Below are positions 1 through 6,715 of a stretch of DNA of 17,252 nt, in pieces; the first letter of the stretch is position 1, and each line of letters opens with the position of its first letter. The notes under the pieces were generated by a model, which worked only from the letters and a program-made list of their open reading frames with translations, did not search any database and was not told the DNA's origin. Origin of the DNA: an uncultured Lachnospiraceae bacterium (GTDB lineage Bacteria; Bacillota; Clostridia; Lachnospirales; Lachnospiraceae); contig CACZQT010000078.1 in assembly GCA_902783295.1 (NCBI GenBank), positions 1-17,252 on the forward strand. The letters are read 5' to 3'. Made by a program: the position numbers and the translations under genes.

Positions 1-1072
1 CATAACGGTTTCCTCCCCGGAACAGCAGCACCAGGAAAACCGGTCCTCCCACGAAGGAGAGGATGGCTCCGATCGGCAGAATGACCGGCTGCACGATCAG
101 CTTGGCGGCGGCATCCGCTACAAGGAGCAGCAGAGACCCGCAGATTGCGGAACCCGGTATGAGATATCTCTGGTCATTCCCCGTGAAATGTCTCATCAGA
201 TGCGGTGCGATCAGGCCTACAAAACTGATGATCCCTGCAAATGAAACAGCCGCAGCTGCGGACAGGGAACAGACCCCCATGCTGACCAGAAGAAGCCGCT
301 GTGTATTGACGCCCAGACTGGAAGCCGTATCATATCCCGCCTCCATGGCATTGTAATTCCATCGATTCAGCAGATAATACAGGAAGCAGATGGCAAGAAC
401 GGCTCCTATAAACCGGAGGTCCTTCCACCCCACATTCCCCAGGTTTCCGAAAGTCCAGAAAACCACAGCACCGAGGGAGGTATCGTCCGCAAAATACTGG
501 AGAAGGGTGCTTCCTCCCGAAAACATGGCCGACAGGGCAGTTCCCGCCAGGATCAGGCCGGCTGGCCCGATATTCCGCTTCAGCCGGGAAATAGCAATGA
601 CTACCAGGGATGACAGCGAACCGAAAACAAAGGCGCAGAGCGTCACCGTATACGGATTACTCACGGATACCGTATTGTTGGAAAGGGAATTGGTGATCAT
701 TCCCCCACCGAAAACTATGATTCCGATCGCCGCGCCAAAAGCCGCCCCCTGGGAAACACCCAGTGTAGAAGCGGACGCCAGAGGGTTGCGCAGAACGCAC
801 TGCATTACGGCGCCTGCACTGCCCAGAATGGCTCCGATCAGGATCGCCGCCAGCGCGCGGGGCAGACGGATGTTCATAACGGCGGTCACATGCTTCTTTT
901 CCGCTGTCCCCAGAAAAACACGCAGGATTTCCACCGGGCTTAACCGGATGGATCCGATGCCCATATACAGGATCGCTGCCAATATCATGACAAGCAGCGC
1001 TGAAATCAGCGCTGCCTGTTTTCGTCTCACAGACTGTTCATATAGCTGGTAAGCTTCGATTTTTTTCTGCAA
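1..1072 (-). CDS. FecCD-family iron-complex ABC transporter permease (3' end cut by window edge)
   Basis: Membrane permease of a siderophore/haem/corrinoid ABC importer (FecCD/BtuC family). I translated the complement by hand: about 357 codons are open to the window edge with no stop, so only a few C-terminal residues are probably missing. Family hallmarks are seen in order: IRLPRALAAILIGAILG, then AGAVMQCVLRNPLASASTLG, and later the loop GIISFVGLIAPHLMRH that contacts the ATPase, with about ten hydrophobic segments. The start is taken as TTG at 1070-1072, because GGAGGG lies 7-9 nt upstream and no in-frame ATG has a comparable site. It begins 24 nt after the binding-protein stop, so the two are one operon; the ATPase gene is expected beyond the left edge. 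The ligand cannot be read from sequence. Family certain, substrate unknown. Confidence 0.93.
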   Translation of the reverse strand, partial: MQKKIEAYQLYEQSVRRKQAALISALLVMILAAILYMGIGSIRLSPVEILRVFLGTAEKKHVTAVMNIRLPRALAAILIGAILGSAGAVMQCVLRNPLASASTLGVSQGAAFGAAIGIIVFGGGMITNSLSNNTVSVSNPYTVTLCAFVFGSLSSLVVIAISRLKRNIGPAGLILAGTALSAMFSGGSTLLQYFADDTSLGAVVFWTFGNLGNVGWKDLRFIGAVLAICFLYYLLNRWNYNAMEAGYDTASSLGVNTQRLLLVSMGVCSLSAAAAVSFAGIISFVGLIAPHLMRHFTGNDQRYLIPGSAICGSLLLLVADAAAKLIVQPVILPIGAILSFVGGPVFLVLLFRGGNRY

Positions 1073-1096
1073 CGTGATACTCCCTCCGTCACGTCT

Positions 1097-2182
1097 TTAT
1101 TCTCCAAGAACGACCGGGCTGTATCCGAGTCCGGCTTCGGAGAGCATCTCCAGATACCCCTCATGTCCCAGGAAGAATTCAAAAATCTCCGCTGCTTTGG
1201 CTTCAAAATCGATGTCAGCAAAAGCTTCGGGATACAGCAGGCTGCCGGCATAGTATCCGCTCACCAGGGGAATTTCCACGTTCGTATAGTTTGCGGTGGA
1301 ATTCGGCCACTGATAGACCTGTCCGTTCTGTACGGCGGCGATTTCTGCAAAGAAATCCGGATCTTCTGCATATTCGGTCTTTACGAGTTCCAGATTGCCG
1401 GCATCCAGGATCAGAATATCCGGATTCCAGGCAAGAATCTGTTCCTTATCAACCTCCACGCCTTTAGGGCCTTCACTCAGGCCTTCAGCAGCGTCCCTGC
1501 CGTGGATAGACGCCAGGATCGCACTGTTTGAGTAAACACCGGTAATCCCGTGTCCGCCTCTGAAGGTGGCTGCCGCCGTCAGGCAGAGAGGCTTCTCCTC
1601 TTCAGGGATATCCTTTGTACGCGCATCCAGATCATCCAGGCAGGCATGGATCATGCCGATCACTGCTTCCGCTCTTTCAGATACGCCGCAGGCATCCCCG
1701 AAGACACGGAGTGCCAGCTCATAATCCTCCCCGTAAAGAGTTCCCTGCGGAGCTGCCACAACCATGCAGCCCAGCTGGTCTTCGATGTTGGCAACAATAT
1801 CCTCTTCATAGGTGCAGAGGATCACATCCGGTTCCGCTTCCAGAATCGCTTCGGGATTCACCTCACCGTACCCGCCGGAAGCCACCACAGGCAGGTCTGC
1901 CCAGAGTTCCTGATTATATACTCCATATGCCATAAACAGGCTGGTGTTCAAATCCCCGTTCGCCACGGAGACCATCTTATCTGCCAGGCCGAGATAGGTG
2001 GCCATGCGGGATGCGTTGCCCAGTGTAACGATTCTCTCTACGGTTTCCGGGACCTCCACTTCCCGTCCCAGTCCATCCGTAATGACACGCGTACCGCCCT
2101 CTGCTGCAGCTGCAGCGGGAACAGCATATACAGCCGGCAGAACCATAACAGCAGCCAGAACCAAAGACAATAGCTTTTTCAT
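1097..2182 (-). CDS. Iron-complex ABC transporter substrate-binding protein
   Basis: Extracytoplasmic receptor (361 aa, usual family length) that delivers an iron complex or similar chelate to the adjacent permease. N-terminal signal peptide, residues 1 to about 27, is MKKLLSLVLAAVMVLPAVYA followed by an Ala run. The periplasmic-binding domain then starts with the typical pattern TVERIVTLGNASRMATYLG (about 48-66) and continues with NPEAILEAEPDVILCT (about 109-124), both diagnostic of the PF01497/TroA-like class. The start ATG has GAGGAGGT about 7 nt upstream. There is no Cys in or just after the signal peptide, so the lipobox that usually anchors Gram-positive binding proteins is absent. A strong terminator-like hairpin sits between 2209 and 2248, just upstream of the ribosome binding site, suggesting leader control. 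Ligand class inferred from family only. Confidence 0.92.
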   Translation of the reverse strand: MKKLLSLVLAAVMVLPAVYAVPAAAAAEGGTRVITDGLGREVEVPETVERIVTLGNASRMATYLGLADKMVSVANGDLNTSLFMAYGVYNQELWADLPVVASGGYGEVNPEAILEAEPDVILCTYEEDIVANIEDQLGCMVVAAPQGTLYGEDYELALRVFGDACGVSERAEAVIGMIHACLDDLDARTKDIPEEEKPLCLTAAATFRGGHGITGVYSNSAILASIHGRDAAEGLSEGPKGVEVDKEQILAWNPDILILDAGNLELVKTEYAEDPDFFAEIAAVQNGQVYQWPNSTANYTNVEIPLVSGYYAGSLLYPEAFADIDFEAKAAEIFEFFLGHEGYLEMLSEAGLGYSPVVLGE

Positions 2183-2208
2183 CCCTCTACCTCCTCATTG
2201 TATTCCAG

Positions 2209-2248
2209 AAAAAAAATGAACATTGCACCTGGCCTGGTACAATGTTCA
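2209..2248 (-). terminator. Hairpin with U8 tract in front of the iron-complex operon (terminator or attenuator)
   Basis: Two 13-nt arms, 2217-2229 and 2236-2248, are complementary except for one pair that is a G-U wobble in minus-strand RNA. The loop is 6 nt, and the minus-strand RNA then carries eight Us. This is a textbook intrinsic terminator read leftward. It could end the PsiE-like transcript (stop 92 nt upstream) or act as an attenuator of the binding-protein gene, whose RBS starts only about 13 nt after the U run, leaving no room for a full promoter in between. Confidence 0.72.
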
Positions 2249-2276
2249 CTTTAGCACGCTGATCCGGCAATGAGAA
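2248..2276 (-). promoter_or_regulatory. Weak candidate promoter of the iron-complex operon
   Basis: Minus-strand TTCTCA, 17 nt, TAAAGT (4/6 matches in each box). Transcription would start inside the 2217-2248 dyad, in which case the dyad would act as an operator rather than a full RNA hairpin. No Fur-type box (TGATAATnATTATCA) is visible. A run of eight G (2282-2289) lies immediately upstream. Confidence 0.3.
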
Positions 2277-2339
2277 GCCCCGGGGGGGGATAGAATTTTC
2301 AGAATACAGATGTTTATTCCGCTCAAAGGTCAGGATTTT

Positions 2340-2957
2340 TTATTCGTCGAAGATGGACCGTACCTTGGTGATCTCCACGGTCTTGATACTCCCGTTTTTC
2401 ATTTCTTCAATCTTCACGGTAGCATCCGCCAGGGAGAAGCATATGCCGGCTTCCACCGGCAGATTCTGTACCCTAAGATGTTCCCGCAGCACATCACAAA
2501 GCATCCGCGAACCGTCCGCCGGGAGACTGATCCCATACCGGAGTTCAAGCTTCCGGACTGTAATCTGTCCGGGGCAGATGATACGTTCCTGGTCCCGGAA
2601 ACTGGTCATCAGGTATTTTTTAACGGCAAAAAGCACGGCAATGGCCAGTACTCCCAGCAGGGTTTCCACCGCTGTCGGATGCTGTACGATCATATGCCGG
2701 GAAATGGCAAACAGCAGTACTTCAATCACTGTTTCCGGCGTATGGTGGAAAAGCATCTTGGCAAACTCTATGCCGATGGCCAGATTCATGGCTTTCTCAA
2801 TATAGTAAGCCGTCTCTTCGTTCATAACCGATCCGGAAAAAAAGGTCGTAATAAACAGCTTGACAGTCAGGACAGCCAGAGCTGCTACCAGGAAGATGGA
2901 CAGTACCACTTCCGTGCCTTCCAGGATCATATTCAGGTATTTTCGGGCAGCACGCAT
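2340..2957 (-). CDS. PsiE-like small integral membrane protein with C-terminal soluble domain
   Basis: 205-aa membrane protein with about four hydrophobic segments in its first 120 residues (TVVLSIFLVAALAVLTV-like first helix, then an amphipathic block EFAKMLFHHTPETVIEVLLF, then a last helix LLGVLAIAVLFAV). The EFAKML...TVIEVLLFAISRHMIV stretch resembles the phosphate-starvation-inducible PsiE family, whose role is unknown. E. coli PsiE is only about 136 aa; this protein adds a soluble tail of about 85 residues. The frame is open further upstream to a TTG at 2985-2987, but the ATG at 2955-2957 is chosen because AAAGGAG ends 6 nt before it. It is a single-gene unit with a strong promoter at 3076-3104. 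The PsiE assignment is from remembered pattern, not a search. Confidence 0.6.
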   Translation of the reverse strand: MRAARKYLNMILEGTEVVLSIFLVAALAVLTVKLFITTFFSGSVMNEETAYYIEKAMNLAIGIEFAKMLFHHTPETVIEVLLFAISRHMIVQHPTAVETLLGVLAIAVLFAVKKYLMTSFRDQERIICPGQITVRKLELRYGISLPADGSRMLCDVLREHLRVQNLPVEAGICFSLADATVKIEEMKNGSIKTVEITKVRSIFDE

Positions 2958-3075
2958 AATAAACTCCTTTACTCTGGCTTCCTGCAAGTACCATGATTAC
3001 GAGAAGCAGAATCACATCTGCTGTTCTTCTCAAAACTTTTCTGAAAATGCACACTAAAATTGCATTTCTTTTATA

Positions 3076-3104
3076 ACTATAACCTTTTTCCGTCATGTTG
3101 ACAA
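3076..3104 (-). promoter_or_regulatory. Sigma-A-like promoter of the PsiE-like gene
   Basis: On the minus strand: TTGTCA, 17-nt spacer, TATAGT (5/6 and 4/6 matches with ideal spacing). It faces the gene at 2957 and gives a leader of about 110 nt. Confidence 0.65.
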
Positions 3105-3137
3105 TCTATTTTTCTTTGAAATTGCAAAAAGAAACAC

Positions 3138-3205
3138 GGGAGCCAGGGGATGGTCTTTTGTCTTCGTTTGTGGAAAGGAGGGCAAAGAACCGTCTCCTGT
3201 CTCCC
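3138..3205. repeat. Degenerate REP-like inverted repeat
   Basis: Arms 3138-3161 and 3182-3205 match as inverted repeats at about 19 of 24 positions, several mismatches being G-U tolerant, with a 20-nt loop. The core GGGGATGGTCTTTTGTC resembles the cores of the 4061 and 12344 elements (GGGACGGTCCTTTGTC; GGGACAGTCCCTCTGTC), so the three look like members of one dispersed family. Confidence 0.6.
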
Positions 3206-3237
3206 GCGGGTATAGATCTTTTTACACTTCAGGTTTA

Positions 3238-3266
3238 TTGCTTTCCTTCCGCGCCGGTAGTATACT
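3238..3266 (+). promoter_or_regulatory. Sigma-A-like promoter of the 3436 gene
   Basis: TTGCTT, 17-nt spacer, TATACT. Start of transcription expected near 3273, giving a leader of about 163 nt in which I recognise no known riboswitch. Confidence 0.6.
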
Positions 3267-3435
3267 TTGCTCAGCAGCCAAAAGGAAGCCGGAAGGGACG
3301 GGCTGAGACAGGTCCGGAACCTTGGCGCAAAATCTCTGAAAATAATCACTGCAATACTCTTTTGTCGTTACTGTATCCGCCTTTAGTCGAAAACATCTCA
3401 TTCCAGATCCATAAAAATGGCAGGAGGAATTGTTT

Positions 3436-4050
3436 ATGATCTTAAAAGAATCTTTCCGTATGCAGAATCACCTGGCTGACCTTGCCCAGCAGGCTCAGCT
3501 GTTCCTCTCCCGCACCGAAAACGTTGTCCACATCAGGCAGGAACACCTGCGCAGCCGCAGAAATCCTTCCGCGACGGATGAGATCATCGAAGTCCAGCAT
3601 GACTCCGACATGGTTCCGGATAAGGTCATCGGCCTGTACCTGGACCTCCTCGCGGAGCGGGAAAAGCTTTCCGCCGCCATCAGCAAGGCTAAAGCATCCG
3701 CGGAAATCGACATGGATTCTGCCCTGGCCATCAACAAAATCAAGCAGGACGCCATCCGCCGTTTCCAGTCGATGGCCCGCATCAAGTCCACGGAAACCAT
3801 GGTGGACGGACGGGATTATCTCATCAACTCGGAAGGCAATCAGACACCTTACGTATATACCATCCGTTCTGTGCAGACCATTGATTTTGACCGGGATATG
3901 CTGAAAGGCATCATCCGCCGTCTGCAGCGTGAGACTGATGAAATCTCCACGAAGGTTGACCTCCTGAATGTCACCCTGGAAGTGGACTATACCGCAAAGT
4001 ATGGTTTCGATGATTCCTTCGAAGACGCTTATATGAAGTTTGTCGGATAA
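3436..4050 (+). CDS. Hypothetical protein, 204 aa, helical, soluble
   Basis: I do not recognise the family. The start is ATG 3436, with AGGAGG at 3422-3427; an upstream in-frame TTG at 3430 would sit too close to that site. There is no signal peptide or membrane segment. Residues about 1-40 are Gln/Leu-rich and helical (RMQNHLADLAQQAQLFLSRT). About 60-115 form a charged helix with heptad-like spacing (LYLDLLAEREKLSAAISKAK), and about 150-175 hold another charged helix (DRDMLKGIIRRLQRETDEIS). The C-terminus is acidic and aromatic. This reads as a coiled-coil or helical-bundle cytoplasmic protein of about the size of a structural or adaptor protein. Codon use and the strong RBS support a real gene. 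It is monocistronic, with a REP-like unit starting 10 nt after the stop. Function unknown. Confidence 0.85.
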   Translation: MILKESFRMQNHLADLAQQAQLFLSRTENVVHIRQEHLRSRRNPSATDEIIEVQHDSDMVPDKVIGLYLDLLAEREKLSAAISKAKASAEIDMDSALAINKIKQDAIRRFQSMARIKSTETMVDGRDYLINSEGNQTPYVYTIRSVQTIDFDRDMLKGIIRRLQRETDEISTKVDLLNVTLEVDYTAKYGFDDSFEDAYMKFVG

Positions 4051-4060
4051 AGCCGGAATA

Positions 4061-4091
4061 CAGGGGACGGTCCTTTGTCTCCCTGTCTCCC
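4061..4091 (+). repeat. Single REP-like unit
   Basis: Contains GGGGACGGTCCTTTGTC followed by CTCCCTGTCTCCC. It matches one arm of the inverted repeats at 3138 and 12344 but has no clear second arm nearby. Confidence 0.5.
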
Positions 4092-4564
4092 TCCCCCGAA
4101 TAAAAGAGCTGCCGGATCGGAGGCCATGACCGCGGTCTGCCGCTTCGGTGCATCGAAGTATGGAATGTACAGCAGGCTGCAGCTAAAGACGCGCTTTTCT
4201 GCCATTGGCAGATCATATTTTTGCAGGATGTTTTTGCATCCGTGAACCGGCGCTATTATGCCGCGGCGTCCCGGAAGGAGCCGCGGCAATACGGAAGACG
4301 ACTCCTCAAACGAGCTTTCCCTATTTCCTTCTGCATCAGCCCGTTCTTTCGATCTTTCTTCCCAGCCGGAACGTTACGCGATTCAAAGATACCGGAAGGT
4401 TTCTTACCCGTGATCAAGGTGTTGATCAACCCGGCCTGAACTGCAGTCGGGCAGGCTTGTCCGGCCCCGGATTCCTGAAAGGTTTCGGCCTGAAAGGATC
4501 CGTGCGGGGAAGGCTATATTGGCGGAAGCGGTCATGGTTTCCGATGCGGCAGCTCATACGCCGG

Positions 4565-4596
4565 AAAAATCCCTGTCCCGTAAAGGCGGGATTTTT
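4565..4596. terminator. Bidirectional intrinsic terminator
   Basis: AAAAATCCC (4565-4573) pairs with GGGATTTTT (4588-4596). The plus RNA ends in TTTTTCTTT and the minus RNA in TTTTTCC, so it can stop transcripts in both directions: the leftward symporter transcript and anything rightward from the 4.1-4.5 kb region. Confidence 0.6.
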
Positions 4597-4607
4597 CTTT
4601 CCCAAGG

Positions 4608-4647
4608 AACAGCAAGCCCTCTGGCACATGCCAGAGGGCTTGCTGTT
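4608..4647. terminator. Perfect 19-bp inverted repeat after the symporter gene
   Basis: Arms 4608-4626 and 4629-4647 are perfectly complementary with a 2-nt centre. It begins 27 nt after the symporter stop. The plus strand continues with TTTT, while the minus strand has only a weak U tract. It most likely acts as a 3'-end stabiliser or terminator together with the 4565-4596 hairpin. Confidence 0.65.
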
Positions 4648-4674
4648 TTCATTATGCTCTAACCGGGAATCCGA

Positions 4675-6171
4675 TTATTTCTTGCCGTTAATATAATCCT
4701 TGTTGATATCCAGCCACATCTCGGTATCGATACCCTTGATATCGGTGAACTTCCGGGGATCGAACCAGGGATCCTTGCCGGCCTTCATCTGCTCTTCGTA
4801 GTCATTATACATCCGAAGAGCCTTCGGAGACAGGATCAGGATCGGGATCATATTGATGAAGGTGCAGAGACCCAGCGCCAGGTCAGACAGATCCCAGGCA
4901 ACCGCCTGATTCTGAATGATGCCGTACAGGAAGATCAGAACTACCATCGCAATCCGCAGGCCCCAGGTCACGGTTTTACGGGTGCCTTCGGTGGAATGCC
5001 GGAACATATACATGAAGGATGTCTCGGATTCATAGTAGTAAGAAATCAGGCAGGTGAAGGAGAACAGCGCCAGCATAATCGCGATGAAGGTCGGCGCAAT
5101 GCTTCCCATAATCGTACGGCAGGCCAGCTGTACAAAGATAACGCCTCTGGTTCCTTCTTCCGCCAGCTGTACCAGTTCAGGAGCGCCCTGGCCTACATAA
5201 CCGGCATTGGTATTGAAGCAGTCCGTCAGCAGCATCATCAGACCGGAAGCGGTGCAGACGATAACGGTATCCAGCCATACGCCGGCCGCGTTCGCCATAC
5301 CCTGCTTTACAGGATGGCTGGTTTCAGCCGCAGCAGCTGTAGGGGAAGATTCGCCCATACCGGAAGCACTGGAGAAAGTACCACGCTTCACACCCTGCTG
5401 GATAGCTACGCCGATGCCGCCGGCCATGAAAGCCTTCGGAGCAAACGCGTTCTGGAAGATCATAACGATGACACCGGGGATCTTGGTGATATTTACGACC
5501 AGAATGATCACGGTGGCGATCAGATAGATGATAACCATCGGAGGTACGATGTAGGAAGCCACCTGGCCGATTCTCTTTACGCCGCCCATGATGGTGATAG
5601 CCATGATGCCGGCGATGACAAGAGCGGTAACCCACATAGGAATGCCCAGAGCGTTGCGGAAACCATCGCAGATGGTGTTCGTAGCAGCCGCAGGCATGAA
5701 GAAGCCGATACCGATTGCGCATACAACAGCGTAGAACATACCGTAAGCGCCCCAGCCAAGACCTCTTTCTGCGAAGAAGCCGCCGCCGCCGCGGTACTGG
5801 CCGTCGATCTTAGTTTTGTACAGAACACCGAGCGTACATTCTGCGAAGCAGACAGCGGAGTTCGTCATACCGATAGCGATCATCCAGAACATGGCACCAG
5901 GGCCGCCCATGAACAGAGCTACCGCCACACCGGCCACATTACCGGTACCTACACGCATGGCCATGGTTGTACAGAAGGACTGCCAGGTGGAAATACCGGA
6001 CTCAGAGTCCTGTCTGTCAAAAATACGGCCCCACATATCCTTCTGATGACGGAACTGGAATCCCTTCAGAAGGAATGTCAGGAAAATGCCGCCAAGGCCG
6101 ATGACAACCAGCATGGGAATACCCCACAGCCAACCATTTGCTACGCCTACCAGATTCATAATAGCGTCCAT
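4675..6171 (-). CDS. Alanine/glycine:cation symporter (AGCS family)
   Basis: 498-aa Na+- or H+-coupled importer of alanine/glycine-type small neutral amino acids in the cytoplasmic membrane. About eleven membrane helices run from residue 15 to 440. AGCS signatures are the block MRVGTGNVAGVAVALFMGGPG early in the protein, the ECTLGVLYKTK loop, RGGGGFFAERGLG, and the later KRGTFSSASGMGESSPTAAA segment that lines the substrate site in this family. The start ATG has AAGGAG 8 nt upstream, and the length is normal for the family. The N-terminal half carries no signal peptide, as expected. It is a single gene with a leader of more than 200 nt and a hairpin pair downstream. The exact amino acid is not readable; Ala/Gly is inferred from family. 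Confidence 0.95.
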   Translation of the reverse strand: MDAIMNLVGVANGWLWGIPMLVVIGLGGIFLTFLLKGFQFRHQKDMWGRIFDRQDSESGISTWQSFCTTMAMRVGTGNVAGVAVALFMGGPGAMFWMIAIGMTNSAVCFAECTLGVLYKTKIDGQYRGGGGFFAERGLGWGAYGMFYAVVCAIGIGFFMPAAATNTICDGFRNALGIPMWVTALVIAGIMAITIMGGVKRIGQVASYIVPPMVIIYLIATVIILVVNITKIPGVIVMIFQNAFAPKAFMAGGIGVAIQQGVKRGTFSSASGMGESSPTAAAAETSHPVKQGMANAAGVWLDTVIVCTASGLMMLLTDCFNTNAGYVGQGAPELVQLAEEGTRGVIFVQLACRTIMGSIAPTFIAIMLALFSFTCLISYYYESETSFMYMFRHSTEGTRKTVTWGLRIAMVVLIFLYGIIQNQAVAWDLSDLALGLCTFINMIPILILSPKALRMYNDYEEQMKAGKDPWFDPRKFTDIKGIDTEMWLDINKDYINGKK

Positions 6172-6178
6172 AAAAATC

Positions 6179-6415
6179 TCCTTATTTCAGTCATGCCGGG
6201 AAGGCCTTTCTGACAGGATTCGGTGTCCCTTTCACAAGAAACCGGCCTTCCTCCCTCTCCAGTCTTCTGAAACATTTCTTCCGTTTCTGCTTCAGCGGTA
6301 TTTCTCTGCACCGCCTCTGTGCAGAAACATCCAGAACAGCCGCCCGACATCCTCATCTCCTTTCCCTGCAGCTTTTCCGGCACAAATCCTTCATGCGCCA
6401 ATCACATTTGTTATA
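6179..6415 (-). promoter_or_regulatory. Long structured 5' leader of the AGCS symporter; possible diverged glycine-riboswitch-like RNA
   Basis: In minus-strand RNA I see a CTGCAC/GTGCAG hairpin (6306-6324), then GCTGAAGCAGAAA (6284-6296), TTTCAGAAGACTGGAGAGG (about 6254-6272), and a stem GGAAGGCC/GGCCTTCC (6244-6251 with 6199-6206) enclosing ACACCGAA. Two of these resemble glycine aptamer pieces (GCCGAAGGAGCAA; the CTGGAGAG linker), and AGCS genes are known glycine-riboswitch targets. The hallmark CAGGCAAAAGGAC string is not present, so the match is incomplete. Confidence 0.3.
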
Positions 6416-6418
6416 AAC

Positions 6419-6445
6419 ATTATCATTTTTTCACTCTTCTGTCAA
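6419..6445 (-). promoter_or_regulatory. Promoter of the AGCS symporter
   Basis: Minus strand: perfect TTGACA (6440-6445), then GATAAT (6419-6424) after a 15-nt spacer, in very AT-rich DNA. The short spacer makes the -10 assignment uncertain. Confidence 0.5.
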
Positions 6446-6480
6446 GATTTTATAAACAATTCATAAATATCATTAAAATA

Positions 6481-6518
6481 TCAAAAAGAAAGCGGGACAA
6501 AACTTATATTTTGCCCCG
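6481..6518 (-). terminator. Intrinsic terminator of the YcxB-like gene
   Basis: In minus-strand RNA, CGGGGCAAAA pairs with TTTTGTCCCG (10 bp including one G-U), with a 6-nt loop, followed by CUUUCUUUUUG. It lies about 200 nt after the gene's stop. Confidence 0.65.
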
Positions 6519-6715
6519 TCGATGGTTTTCCTATAGAATTTTTCTTTTTTGTATGCTGACACAAGGCTTAAAAAAGCCGCAAAAAAAGCCGACGCTCCAA
6601 TGCCAGAATACGTCGTGCGTCTTTTTTGACCTCAACATCATATGTTCCGGCCGACAAAAACGCTATTTCATTATATGCAAAAAATATTTGTTCAGAACAA
6701 TTACTATACTCCGTT

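Larger units (their letters stand above)
2958..3435. other. 478-bp divergent intergenic region
   Basis: Holds the leftward promoter and leader of the PsiE-like gene, a degenerate REP-like inverted repeat (3138-3205), and the rightward promoter and about 163-nt leader of the 3436 gene. Short open frames here lack ribosome binding sites and cross these signals, so I call none coding. A perfect TTGACA at 3098-3103 on the plus strand has no acceptable -10 box downstream. Confidence 0.6.
4051..4674. other. 624-bp region without a convincing gene; hairpin-rich
   Basis: Besides the REP-like unit (4061-4091) and the two inverted repeats at its right end, the region contains a strong hairpin with 8-bp arms 4259-4266/4281-4288, a GACCGCGGTC palindrome near 4129, two TGATCAA copies near 4412 and 4423, and two CCTGAAAGG copies near 4474 and 4489. 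The open frames across it (for example plus-strand 4205-4696) run through the terminator hairpins and into the symporter gene, and have no RBS. It could be the remnant of a decayed gene or encode an unrecognised RNA; I cannot decide. Confidence 0.5.
6172..6715. other. 544-bp intergenic region between the symporter and the YcxB-like gene
   Basis: The left 240 bp is the symporter leader. Then follow its promoter (6419-6445), an AT-rich block (about 6405-6480), the terminator of the YcxB-like gene (6481-6518), a direct repeat AAAAAAGCCG near 6571 and 6582, and a weak hairpin GACGC/GCGTC (6591-6621) with T/A flanks. No coding sequence is supported. Confidence 0.55.

Noticed and set aside
390..1052. 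220-codon plus-strand frame over the left edge
   Set aside because: The complement encodes the FecCD permease with all family motifs.
2217..2248. Dyad considered as a Fur or DtxR box
   Set aside because: The arms (TGAACATTG / CAATGTTCA) do not fit the Fur 7-1-7 pattern and the spacing is too wide; the U8 tract fits a terminator better.
3098..3126. Perfect TTGACA on the plus strand as a rightward promoter
   Set aside because: No acceptable -10 sequence at 16-18 nt; the same bases form the -35 box of the leftward PsiE-like promoter.
3267..3435. Leader of the 3436 gene considered as a known riboswitch (TPP, c-di-GMP)
   Set aside because: The core motifs of these aptamers are not present.
4205..4696. 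163-codon plus-strand frame in the 4.1-4.7 kb gap
   Set aside because: No RBS; it reads through two strong inverted repeats and ends inside the symporter gene.
4996..6213. 405-codon open frame antisense to the AGCS symporter
   Set aside because: The sense frame has clear AGCS signatures; the antisense product is low-complexity His/Asp-rich.
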